Positions 1-7,917 of a stretch of 13,849 nt of DNA are shown one piece after another; position 1 is the first letter of the stretch, and each line of letters starts with the position of its first letter. The DNA comes from DATGSF01 sp035302865 (lineage in GTDB: Bacteria; Bacteroidota; Bacteroidia; Chitinophagales; Chitinophagaceae), in contig DATGSF010000200.1 of assembly GCA_035302865.1 (NCBI GenBank), positions 1 to 13,849 of the forward strand, in the 5' to 3' direction. A program made the position numbers and the translations under genes. The notes under the pieces were generated by a model. That model saw nothing but the letters and a program-made list of their open reading frames with translations. It was not told the origin of the DNA and ran no database searches.

Positions 1-900
1 ATCTAATACTCCGTTAATAAATTGACCACTTTGCGCGGTGCTATATTGTTTTCCGATTTCTATATATTCGTTTATAGTTACTTTTGTAGGGATGGTATCA
101 AAATACAAGAATTCACTTATACCCATTTTAAGCAAAATCATATCTATCATCGCTAATCGATCCGGATCCCAATTTTTCAACTTCGGCAATAACACTTTTG
201 TCAAATATTCCTGTTTAGAAATAACAGTCTCTAAGAGTTCAAAAGAAAAATCTAATTTATCAACAGAGACAATTTGTTGAAAATTAAAAACTTTACTTCT
301 TTTCAATAAATTATCTAATAATATCAGATTCAACTCATAATCATCGTCCCAATTATTCCAATCTTCAGATAAATAGTTATTAAAATCCTCATGTTCTAAT
401 AATACTTCAGTCCATAAAAATTTAAAAATTGCTTTATCACTTTGAAGACTACGTTCCTCAGATTTAATATATTCTTTATATTCAGGAGTTTCTATTAAAA
501 TCTTATACAGTAATCTAATATAGTCAGTATCTAATTTTTCTTCCCAAGCATGAGATTTTCGCAATGCTATAAAGTTTGGGTTTTCAAGAATATCCCATAC
601 AATTAAATTTCCTGCGATTTTAACACTCACATTTAAATCCTCTTCTGTTTTTAAGTATTTTTCACTTCTTAATTTTGCATCTTTTTCTGCATAAAGTGCT
701 ACTTGACAAACAATATAAGCAAAGTAAGCAAACAATTCTGCAGTCTGATCAAGCTGCTCTTGAAATTGTTTTTTTGCTTGGTTTTGGATACTTGTTAAAA
801 CCCTTTTATCTGAAAAATCTTCCGTATTTTTGGGATAAGCAGGTTCTACTCCATATAAAGTTTGCATAACTTTTACCCGCAAATGCCTTCTTGTAATCAT
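1..900 (-). CDS. nusB: Transcription antitermination factor NusB, long Bacteroidota form (3' end beyond window)
   Basis: NusB binds boxA RNA with NusE (ribosomal protein S10) in antitermination complexes on rRNA operons. The reading frame is open from the ATG at 900 to the left edge, giving 300 codons with no stop. The N-terminus MITRRHLRVKVMQTLY matches the Arg-rich first helix of NusB. The end of the visible part, with INEYIEIGKQYS followed by FINGVLD (about residues 278-300), is the conserved C-terminal NusB signature. Between them lies a stretch of about 150 residues that the 139-residue E. coli protein lacks; it is acidic and rich in Trp, Tyr and Leu. Long NusB proteins of this kind are, from memory, normal in Bacteroidota. 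The start is supported by a TAnnTTTG element about 18 nt upstream. The gene is divergent from the CNNM-sbcDC operon. The identification is firm; the exact end is unseen. Confidence 0.93.
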   Translation of the reverse strand, partial: MITRRHLRVKVMQTLYGVEPAYPKNTEDFSDKRVLTSIQNQAKKQFQEQLDQTAELFAYFAYIVCQVALYAEKDAKLRSEKYLKTEEDLNVSVKIAGNLIVWDILENPNFIALRKSHAWEEKLDTDYIRLLYKILIETPEYKEYIKSEERSLQSDKAIFKFLWTEVLLEHEDFNNYLSEDWNNWDDDYELNLILLDNLLKRSKVFNFQQIVSVDKLDFSFELLETVISKQEYLTKVLLPKLKNWDPDRLAMIDMILLKMGISEFLYFDTIPTKVTINEYIEIGKQYSTAQSGQFINGVLD

Positions 901-918
901 AAATAGAACAATAAGGCA

Positions 919-926
919 CAAAGTTA
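919..926 (-). promoter_or_regulatory. Likely -7 element of the nusB promoter
   Basis: The minus strand reads TAACTTTG, a match to the Bacteroidota -7 consensus TAnnTTTG, 18 nt before the nusB ATG. I find no TTG at the usual 17-23 nt spacing upstream, so the -33 half is weak or absent. The position would give a very short leader. Confidence 0.45.
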
Positions 927-953
927 CAATTTTTTTCAATTGTATGGAGATAA

Positions 954-984
954 GTTGCTTAGTAATTTTAAACTCTTAAATTTG
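954..984 (+). promoter_or_regulatory. Bacteroidota-type promoter for the CNNM-sbcD-sbcC-ALDH operon
   Basis: A -33 element GTTG (954-957) and a -7 element TAAATTTG (977-984) are separated by 19 nt, fitting the primary sigma factor consensus of Bacteroidota. Transcription would begin near 990, leaving a leader of about 13 nt before the ATG at 1004. It lies back-to-back with the nusB -7 element in a 103-bp intergenic region. Confidence 0.6.
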
Positions 985-1003
985 TAATAAATATTCCATT
1001 TTT

Positions 1004-2275
1004 ATGACAATTACTTTATTAACCGTATGGGCATTATTTTTTTTCTTATTAACAGTTATTGCTGGTTTAGAATATGCTTATTTAGCTTCTAATAAACTAA
1101 CAATAGAAATTAGAAGAAATTCCAAAAGCAATTCAGGAAAAAGAGTAGCTAACTTTTTTGATCATCCTGACACTTTTTGGAATACTACAGTTTTTACATT
1201 TTATGTTCTTTTAGTTGTATTTGTAATACTTTCCTCAAAAATCATTTCCAACACTCTGATGTATTTCCCAAATGCTTATGAGTTTTTTAATACTTATTTC
1301 TATTGGAAAATCATACTCGATTTTATCATTATTTCCTTATTATTAATATTAAGTATAGGAATTATTTCAAAGAGGAGTTTTGAAAACACGCCTGAGAGCA
1401 AACTGGAAAACTGGAGTTTAATTATTCAACTTCTTTCTTTTATAATATTACCTTTGAGTAATCTATTTATTAAAATATCAGAATTTATTTTAGAATATTT
1501 ATTCAATGTAAAAATTAATAAAAACACCTCCATTTTTGAACGTATCAATATTCATAATTTTATAAGAAAGTCAATACAAGGTTTTGGAAATATAGATGAA
1601 GAAAATCAAGAGTTATTTCAAAAAGCAATACAACTGAATAGTATAAAAGTGAGAAACTGTACTACTCCAAGAAATGAAATTATAGCAATAGAAAAAAACA
1701 AATCAATTCAAGAATTAAAACGTTTATTTTCCGATACAAAATTATCTAAAATTATTGTTTATGAAGAAAATTTAGATAATGTTATTGGTTATGTGCATCA
1801 TTTAGATTTAATCAAAAATCCAAACTCCATCAAGGAGATTCTTTATGAAATTCCTATAGTGCCCGAAACTATGAGTGTAATTGATTTATTAAATAAATTT
1901 TCAACGAATCAAAAAAGTATTGCTTGGGTTATTGAAGAATATGGAGGAACCGCGGGTTTTATAACTTTAGAGGATATTTTAGAGGAGGTCTTTGGTGAAA
2001 TTAGTGATGAGTATGACACAGATTTAAATTTAGAGCAACCTTTAGATAAAAACAATTATCTATTGTCTGGTAGATTAGAAATTGAATATTTAAATAGAAA
2101 GTATCGTTTAAATATTCCATCTCATCATGCTAAAACATTGAGTGGGTATATAATAAATAGGTACGGTCGTATTCCCAGTGAAGATGATAAATTTATTTTA
2201 GATCATTTTGAAATTGAAATTTTAAAAGTAGCAGAAACAAAAATTGATTCTTTAAAATTACGCTCTTTATTATAA
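1004..2275 (+). CDS. CNNM/CBS-domain membrane protein, CorC/HlyC ('hemolysin') family
   Basis: This 423-residue protein belongs to the CNNM/CorC family, whose members are linked to Mg2+ efflux or divalent-cation homeostasis; 'hemolysin' is a legacy name. Four hydrophobic segments are visible at about 3-27, 62-85, 100-122 and 138-165, forming the inner-membrane domain. A CBS pair follows: the first opens with VRNCTTPRNEI (about 216) and the second contains the family hallmark EEYGGTAGFITLEDILEEVF (about 311-330). The C-terminal part (about 350-423) is the CorC/HlyC transporter-associated domain. Length is normal. It is the first gene of the operon, 13 nt from a predicted transcription start and 14 nt before sbcD. 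It could be a GldE-type paralogue, but the gliding neighbours ssb and gldD are absent, so I do not use that name. The ion transported cannot be read from the sequence. Confidence 0.88.
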   Translation: MTITLLTVWALFFFLLTVIAGLEYAYLASNKLTIEIRRNSKSNSGKRVANFFDHPDTFWNTTVFTFYVLLVVFVILSSKIISNTLMYFPNAYEFFNTYFYWKIILDFIIISLLLILSIGIISKRSFENTPESKLENWSLIIQLLSFIILPLSNLFIKISEFILEYLFNVKINKNTSIFERINIHNFIRKSIQGFGNIDEENQELFQKAIQLNSIKVRNCTTPRNEIIAIEKNKSIQELKRLFSDTKLSKIIVYEENLDNVIGYVHHLDLIKNPNSIKEILYEIPIVPETMSVIDLLNKFSTNQKSIAWVIEEYGGTAGFITLEDILEEVFGEISDEYDTDLNLEQPLDKNNYLLSGRLEIEYLNRKYRLNIPSHHAKTLSGYIINRYGRIPSEDDKFILDHFEIEILKVAETKIDSLKLRSLL

Positions 2276-2289
2276 AATTCTAACTGATT

Positions 2290-3504
2290 ATGCGCATTTT
2301 ACACACAGCAGATTGGCATCTTGGTAAAAAATTAGATAATTTCTCAAGACATGAAGAACAAGAATTAATTTTAAAAGAAATCATCCAAATTGCTAATGAA
2401 AAAGATGTTGATATTGTTATTGTTGCTGGAGATTTGTTTGATAATTTCAATCCTTCAAATGCATCTTTAGAATTATATTATCACAGTTTGAAAGAGTTAA
2501 CTGGAAATGGAAAAAGACCTGTATTTGCTATTGCGGGAAACCATGATAGTCCTGACAAAATAAACACTACAGACGTACTCGCACGATCTTTAGGTATTTA
2601 TTGTTTTGGAAATCCCAAACAAGAATTACAAGAAATGAGCGCTAATTCCTATTTTTCAATCACTAAAACAGATAATGATTTTACAGAAATAAAATTTAAT
2701 AAATACGACTACCCTCTTAGATTAATACATACTCCCTATGCAAATGAACAAAGATTAAAAGAGAGTTTTGATTTTAACAACGAAGAATGGGAATTGAATT
2801 TAGCTTTAAAAAATCATTGGGAATTATTAAGTAAAAAGTACTGTGATAGCTCAGGTGTTAATATTTTAATGAGCCATTTATTTATGATTCCTACCAGTTA
2901 TGCTTTAGAAGAATTTAAAGAACCAGATGGTGAAAGGCCCTTGCAACTTGGCAACGCAAGTTTAATAACGGCAGATACGGTACCTAATGAAATTCAGTAT
3001 GTAGCTTTGGGACATTTACATAAATATATACATTGGAAAAGAGCAAATACTGATTTCGTTTATTCAGGTAGTCCTTTAATTTATAGCTTTTCTGAAGCTA
3101 TGCAAGAAAAGCATGTAATAATAGTAGATATAGAACCTGAAAACAATGCACAAATACAAAAAATCGCTTTAAAAAAGGGAAGAAACGTGAGAAGAATGAT
3201 GGATAATTCTGTAGAAGAAGCAATAAAAAGAATAAAAAACTATCCTGAGGATTTATTGGAATTAACTTTAAAAACTGATTCCTATATAAACCAAGAAGAA
3301 TTACAACAATTAAGAGAAGCACACGATTACATAATTCGTTTAATTCCACAACCTAAAATAAAATCTGAAGAAAAAGATTGGACTTCTGAAAACGCAAAAG
3401 AACAAAATATTGATAATTTATTTGAAGCGTTTTTTGAAACTGAAAAAGGTATAAAACCAAATGAAGAAATTTTAAGTTTATTTAAAGAAATAGTTAATTT
3501 ATGA
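2290..3504 (+). CDS. sbcD: Exonuclease SbcCD, nuclease subunit SbcD (Mre11 family)
   Basis: SbcD is the Mn2+-dependent nuclease of the SbcCD complex, the bacterial Mre11-Rad50, which cuts DNA hairpins, palindromes and protein-blocked ends. All phosphoesterase motifs are visible: D8 and H10 in HTADWHLGK, D48 in VAGDLFD, N84-H85-D86 in GNHD, H196 in MSHLF, and H242 and H244 in LGHLHKY. The 404 residues are close to the roughly 400 of E. coli SbcD, with the capping domain after about residue 270. The ATG at 2290 starts directly at the first strand of the fold (MRILHTADWH), so no other start is needed. Its last codons overlap sbcC by four bases (ATGA at 3501-3504), which suggests translational coupling and balanced subunits. 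Confidence 0.96.
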   Translation: MRILHTADWHLGKKLDNFSRHEEQELILKEIIQIANEKDVDIVIVAGDLFDNFNPSNASLELYYHSLKELTGNGKRPVFAIAGNHDSPDKINTTDVLARSLGIYCFGNPKQELQEMSANSYFSITKTDNDFTEIKFNKYDYPLRLIHTPYANEQRLKESFDFNNEEWELNLALKNHWELLSKKYCDSSGVNILMSHLFMIPTSYALEEFKEPDGERPLQLGNASLITADTVPNEIQYVALGHLHKYIHWKRANTDFVYSGSPLIYSFSEAMQEKHVIIVDIEPENNAQIQKIALKKGRNVRRMMDNSVEEAIKRIKNYPEDLLELTLKTDSYINQEELQQLREAHDYIIRLIPQPKIKSEEKDWTSENAKEQNIDNLFEAFFETEKGIKPNEEILSLFKEIVNL

Positions 3505-6500
3505 TTCCCATTTCTATTATTTTTAAAGGCATTTATTCTTATGAAAAAGAAGTACACATCGACTTCAGTACACTTTCAGAAGAGGGCATTTTTGGTATAT
3601 TTGGCAAGGTAGGATCGGGAAAATCAGCAATAATAGAAGCAATGTCAATTGCTTTGTATGGACAAACAGAACGCTTTAACAAAATGGGATTAGCTGCGAA
3701 TGTTTTAAATTTAAAAGCAAGAGAAGCATATATCATTCTAGAATTCGAAAACTTTAAAGGCTTAAAATATAAAACTCTAACACGCTTAATCGCTTCTAAA
3801 TCTGATAGAAAAACGGTAAGAAGAGATTTTAAAATCCAACAATTTACAGAAGGGAATTGGGAAAATTGCACTAAAAAGATTGAAGAAATTATTGGTTTGA
3901 GTTATAATAACTTTAAAAGAACAATTTTAATTCCACAAGGTCAATTTAGAGAATTTATTGAGTTGCGTCCACGGGAACGTAACGATATGATGCAAGAGCT
4001 TTTTCAATTAGAACGATTCGATTTAAGTGCAAAAGTAAATATTTTATTAAGCGATACAAGCAAGCAAGAAGAGTATAAAAAAGGCAACTTAAACCAATTA
4101 AACCCCTATGCCGAAATAAATACTAAAGAAAAGAAAAAAAACATATTCTTTTTGAAAGAAAAAATAAAAAAGAATAATTCAAAAATTGAAAACTTAGAAA
4201 AACAGCATCATCGCTTAATGCTTCTTAAAGAAGATTGGTTAAAATGGACAAAACAATCGGAACGCCTTAAAATATTGGAAAATCAAGCTGCAGATTTTGT
4301 AGATTTAGATAAGAAACTAAAAGAACATACTCTTTTTAGAGACCACGTTCTTTATCCTTTAAATCAATGGAAAGAAACAACAAAGGAAATTCGAAATCGT
4401 AATGAAAATCTTGACAGCATTCAAAACAAATTTACAGAATGCAATAATGAAAAAATTCAAACAGAAGCAGCATGGAAGGATGCAAAAGTAAAAGAAAGCG
4501 ATTGGCCCAAAAAAGAACAAATCATCAAAGAATATACCTATTTAATTGCAGTGCAATCTCTTATTAGAGAAAAAAACCAATTAGAATTAGAAATTGCAAA
4601 TAGTAAAAAGACTATTGAAAAGGCTAATCGGGAAAATAATGATAAAATTAAATTTTTAGAAGACATAGAGAACAAAATCAACTATTTAGAAGAAAATAAA
4701 GCTGATTTGTCAAAACTTTTATTAGTTCAAGATGCTTTTAGAAATTACAATAATTTACTTGAAGTCAAAAATAAAATTGATAAACAAAGAAAAGAGCTTG
4801 AAGGGAATATTCAAACTTTAAAAGAGGCCTTTACTCAACAAGAATATACTGTAGAGAACTGGCAAAAATTATGGTTGGAAAAACAAAAGATTCTAAAAGA
4901 AAAGCTTAACAAACAAGAAGAAAAAATTAAAGATTTAGAAATTCGTAATAAAATACAGCATTTTGGACAGCATTTAGTCGAAGGAGCTCCCTGTGTTTTA
5001 TGCGGATCTACCGAACACCCTCAACCAATAAAAATACAAGATGAATTAGAAAAGGAAATTAAAAATTCCATGTATATACAGGAGGAATTTAAAAAAGAAA
5101 TTGAAAAGAATCAAGAAATATTTACTGAATTAGAAATAAAGCATCAAAAACTTTTAGAATTAGAAAATTCTCTAAAAATTATAAAAAAAGAAAGTGAAGA
5201 AAAGGAACTTCAACTAAGAAATATGCTTAATGATTCTAAGCTTTGGAATAATTTTAGAATAGAAGAAGAAGCAAAATTACTTCAAGCCATAGAGCAGATA
5301 AAAAGAGAGGAGGAACAAATAAAAAACTGGAAAATTTCTTATAAAGAAGAACAAGATAATCTCAAAAAGCTTCAAAATGAATTAAAAGATTTAGAAAATA
5401 AACAAAGACCTATTTTGAATAAAATAGCAGAAAACACAGGAAGAATTCATGCAGCAAAAGAACATATAGCTATATTAAATTGGGATTGGGCGGAAGAATA
5501 TTCTAAAGAGTTTTTGGAGCAAAAAAAATTAGAAGAACAAGACGAGCTATTTAACGAAAAAAAGCAATTAAAAACACTTGAACATAAAAAAGATGAAATA
5601 AATCAACGATTTACACAATTAAGTACAGAGAAAAGCATCTTAAAAAAAGAATTGCAAAAATTGGAAAAGCGAGAAAAGCTTCAAAAAGCTTTAATTCTAG
5701 AAAAAGCTCAAATAATTAAAAAGCATAGTTTAGAAGAAATTATCGCTTACGGTCAATCTGACTTTAATATTAAAGGCGCACAAGAAAAATTAAATGATTA
5801 TTATTCTGAAATTCAAGCACTACAAAAGCATTTAAAGGAGTATAGTTCAGAAGCAAAAACATTTAAAGAAGAGGATTTACAAAACATTATACATGAATTA
5901 AATGTTTTAAAGCAAGAACAAAGTAAAGATGTTCAATATTTGGCAGTAGAAGAAAAAGATTTAAAGCATATTATCGAGCAACAAAAAAAGCATGCAATTG
6001 AAAAAAAAGCATTAGAAAAAATTGAAAAAAGAAAAAACAATCTACAAGAATTGAGAAATCTTTTTCAAGGAAAAGCTTTTGTTCGTTATGCATCAGCGTA
6101 TTGGTTAAAAAGATTGGTTCATTTTAGCAATAAATATTTTGAGAAATTAACACACAATCAACTGAGCATTAATTTAAATAATGATTTAGATTTTGAAATT
6201 ATTGATTATTTAAATGGAGGGCAAAGCCGTGTTTTACAAAGTTTATCAGGTGGACAGAGTTTTCAAGTTTCTTTATCTTTAGCATTAGCATTGGCAGAGA
6301 GTGTTCAAGCAAATTTAAATGCAGAAAAACAATTTTTCTTTATTGATGAAGGATTTGGAACATTAGACCAAGAAAGTATAGAAGAGGTTTATAATACACT
6401 TTTAAAGCTCACTTCAAAAAATAAGAATATTGGGATAATTTCTCATGTTCAGGCTTTACAAGAACAAATTCCGAAACGATTGCATATTGTTAAATCAGAA

Positions 6501-6533
6501 GATACTGGCAGTTACATACAAAGTGAAACTTAA
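3501..6533 (+). CDS. sbcC: Exonuclease SbcCD, ATPase subunit SbcC (Rad50/SMC-like)
   Basis: SbcC is the ATPase and DNA-tethering subunit that gates SbcD. The 1010-residue protein has the full Rad50 plan. The N-terminal ATPase half carries Walker A GKVGSGKS (35-42). A Q-loop region, LIPQGQFREFIEL, follows near 150. A long Glu/Lys-rich coiled coil of about 200-850 is split by a zinc hook, CVLC (C498, C501). The C-terminal ATPase half has signature LSGGQ (915-919), Walker B FFFIDE with D949 and E950, D-loop L955-D956 and switch H982. The hook lies almost exactly mid-protein, as expected for equal coils. No catalytic residue is missing and length is normal (E. coli 1048). It overlaps sbcD by 4 nt, and its stop is 3 nt before the ALDH start. 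The very high AAA/GAA codon content reflects the coiled coil and low GC. Confidence 0.96.
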   Translation: MIPISIIFKGIYSYEKEVHIDFSTLSEEGIFGIFGKVGSGKSAIIEAMSIALYGQTERFNKMGLAANVLNLKAREAYIILEFENFKGLKYKTLTRLIASKSDRKTVRRDFKIQQFTEGNWENCTKKIEEIIGLSYNNFKRTILIPQGQFREFIELRPRERNDMMQELFQLERFDLSAKVNILLSDTSKQEEYKKGNLNQLNPYAEINTKEKKKNIFFLKEKIKKNNSKIENLEKQHHRLMLLKEDWLKWTKQSERLKILENQAADFVDLDKKLKEHTLFRDHVLYPLNQWKETTKEIRNRNENLDSIQNKFTECNNEKIQTEAAWKDAKVKESDWPKKEQIIKEYTYLIAVQSLIREKNQLELEIANSKKTIEKANRENNDKIKFLEDIENKINYLEENKADLSKLLLVQDAFRNYNNLLEVKNKIDKQRKELEGNIQTLKEAFTQQEYTVENWQKLWLEKQKILKEKLNKQEEKIKDLEIRNKIQHFGQHLVEGAPCVLCGSTEHPQPIKIQDELEKEIKNSMYIQEEFKKEIEKNQEIFTELEIKHQKLLELENSLKIIKKESEEKELQLRNMLNDSKLWNNFRIEEEAKLLQAIEQIKREEEQIKNWKISYKEEQDNLKKLQNELKDLENKQRPILNKIAENTGRIHAAKEHIAILNWDWAEEYSKEFLEQKKLEEQDELFNEKKQLKTLEHKKDEINQRFTQLSTEKSILKKELQKLEKREKLQKALILEKAQIIKKHSLEEIIAYGQSDFNIKGAQEKLNDYYSEIQALQKHLKEYSSEAKTFKEEDLQNIIHELNVLKQEQSKDVQYLAVEEKDLKHIIEQQKKHAIEKKALEKIEKRKNNLQELRNLFQGKAFVRYASAYWLKRLVHFSNKYFEKLTHNQLSINLNNDLDFEIIDYLNGGQSRVLQSLSGGQSFQVSLSLALALAESVQANLNAEKQFFFIDEGFGTLDQESIEEVYNTLLKLTSKNKNIGIISHVQALQEQIPKRLHIVKSEDTGSYIQSET

Positions 6534-6536
6534 ATT

Positions 6537-7865
6537 ATGGTAGAGAAAACTTTTAAGGAGCTAAAGGAGTTTTTCAAGACAGGTAATACCTTGCCACTTT
6601 CCTTTCGAATTAACCAGCTTAAAAAATTGAAAGAAAGCATAAAGAAAAATGAAGCTGAGATTTTAGAAGCCTTAAATCTTGATTTAGGTAAAAGTCCTTA
6701 TGAAGCTTATAGCTCTGAAATTTTATTAGTTTATCAAGAATTAGATTATCATTTAAAACATGTAAAATCATGGTCAAGAAAAAAAAGAGTGGTCTCCAGT
6801 TTATTGAATTTTCCTAGTAAAAATTATGTAATTTCCTATCCTAGAGGTACTACTTTAATTTTAAGTCCATGGAATTACCCTTTTCTATTGAGCATATCCC
6901 CATTGATTGGAGCAATTAGTGCAGGAAATACAATTTTATTAAAGCCTTCAGAATTCAGTCCTAACAGCAGCGAAATAATTGCAAAAATTTTAAAAGACAT
7001 CTATGATCCTACTTATATAAATGTAGTATTAGGAGATGCAACTTTAGCGGCAAAGCTTACCAGTTTAGCTTGGGATAAAATATTTTTCACCGGCAGTACG
7101 GCAACAGGTAGAAAAGTTTATGAAGCTGCAGCAAAAAATCTTGTACCTGTAACATTAGAATTAGGTGGTAAAAGTCCCTGCATTATCTTGGACGATGCTC
7201 CCATTAAAGAAAGTATTGAAAGAATATTTTTAGGTAAATTTTTCAATGCAGGTCAAACTTGTATTTCTCCAGACCATATTTGGATTAGTAGTAACAAAAA
7301 AGATGATTTCATTAAAGAATTTAATGCTTTTAGTGAAGAAGAAAGCAAAAAAGGTAAAATGTGTACTATTATAAATGAAAAGCATGAAGACCGTTTGCAA
7401 TCTTATTTAAAAAACGATGAAAAACTTCCAAAATATCCTAAAGCTTATGCCATTGAAGATTTAAATGAGCATGTAAAAGAAGAAGAGATTTTTGGACCTA
7501 TTTTGCCCGTTCATAGCTATGAGTCAATAGAGAAGTTAATAAATAAATTACAAATCAATCCCAGTCCTTTATCTTTTTACATTTTTACAAAGGACAGAAA
7601 AAGAGCAGATAATATTTTGAAGAATTTGCATTTTGGAGGAGCGGTTATTAATGATGTATTATTACATATCATAAACAATAAACTACCTTTTGGTGGAGTT
7701 GGTGCAAGTGGTATTGGTAATTATCATGGTAAATACTCTTTTGATTGCTTTAGTTACAAGCGTCCAATCGTATATAAATTTGGTTGGAAAAATCTTTCCT
7801 TAAAAAAACTGCCATTCAATTCTAAAAAATTAAAACTTTTAAGGATAATCAACAAATGGCTCTAA
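6537..7865 (+). CDS. NAD(P)-dependent aldehyde dehydrogenase, class 3 (ALDH3) type
   Basis: ALDH3-type enzymes oxidise medium- and long-chain or aromatic aldehydes to carboxylic acids. The 442-residue protein has the cofactor and catalytic residues in order: N113 in SPWNYPF, the FTGSTATGRK cofactor loop (about 183-192), general base E208 in ELGGKSP, catalytic C242 in AGQTCIS, and EIFGP near 320. The 34-residue spacing from Glu to Cys and their numbering match mammalian ALDH3A1 (E209, C243). The tail with GIGNYHGKYSFDCFSYKRP is also class-3-like, and the basic C-terminus ends in LLRIINKWL. The stretch between INEKHEDRLQSYL and EEEIFGP looks some 15-20 residues shorter than usual. It starts 3 nt after the sbcC stop and is last in the operon, just before a strong hairpin. 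Nothing in its sequence explains its link to DNA repair, and the substrate is unknown. Confidence 0.92.
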   Translation: MVEKTFKELKEFFKTGNTLPLSFRINQLKKLKESIKKNEAEILEALNLDLGKSPYEAYSSEILLVYQELDYHLKHVKSWSRKKRVVSSLLNFPSKNYVISYPRGTTLILSPWNYPFLLSISPLIGAISAGNTILLKPSEFSPNSSEIIAKILKDIYDPTYINVVLGDATLAAKLTSLAWDKIFFTGSTATGRKVYEAAAKNLVPVTLELGGKSPCIILDDAPIKESIERIFLGKFFNAGQTCISPDHIWISSNKKDDFIKEFNAFSEEESKKGKMCTIINEKHEDRLQSYLKNDEKLPKYPKAYAIEDLNEHVKEEEIFGPILPVHSYESIEKLINKLQINPSPLSFYIFTKDRKRADNILKNLHFGGAVINDVLLHIINNKLPFGGVGASGIGNYHGKYSFDCFSYKRPIVYKFGWKNLSLKKLPFNSKKLKLLRIINKWL

Positions 7866-7869
7866 AATC

Positions 7870-7905
7870 AATAAGGGATGTAATTTATAAACTACATCCC
7901 TTATT
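7870..7905. terminator. Hairpin terminator between convergent operons, probably bidirectional
   Basis: Perfect 13-bp inverted repeat AATAAGGGATGTA (7870-7882) and TACATCCCTTATT (7893-7905) around a 10-nt loop. On the plus strand it begins 4 nt after the ALDH stop and runs into the T-rich TTATTTTATTTTTTAC, a good intrinsic terminator. On the minus strand it follows the DksA-like gene by 12 nt with a weaker T tract, so it may serve both operons. Confidence 0.85.
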
Positions 7906-7917
7906 TTATTTTTTACT

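Noticed and set aside
38..280. Plus-strand open frame of 80 codons
   Set aside because: It lies wholly antisense to nusB, has no promoter or recognisable protein features, and the opposite strand carries conserved NusB sequence.
1004..2275. Naming the CNNM protein GldE (gliding motility)
   Set aside because: GldE is a member of the same superfamily, but no gliding genes are adjacent and the sequence alone does not separate it from general CorC/HlyC paralogues.
5521..6008. Runs of eight A inside sbcC (5521-5528 and 6001-6008) as possible phase-variation sites
   Set aside because: In-frame Lys codons in a lysine-rich coiled coil of a low-GC gene make such runs expected, and the frame is intact.
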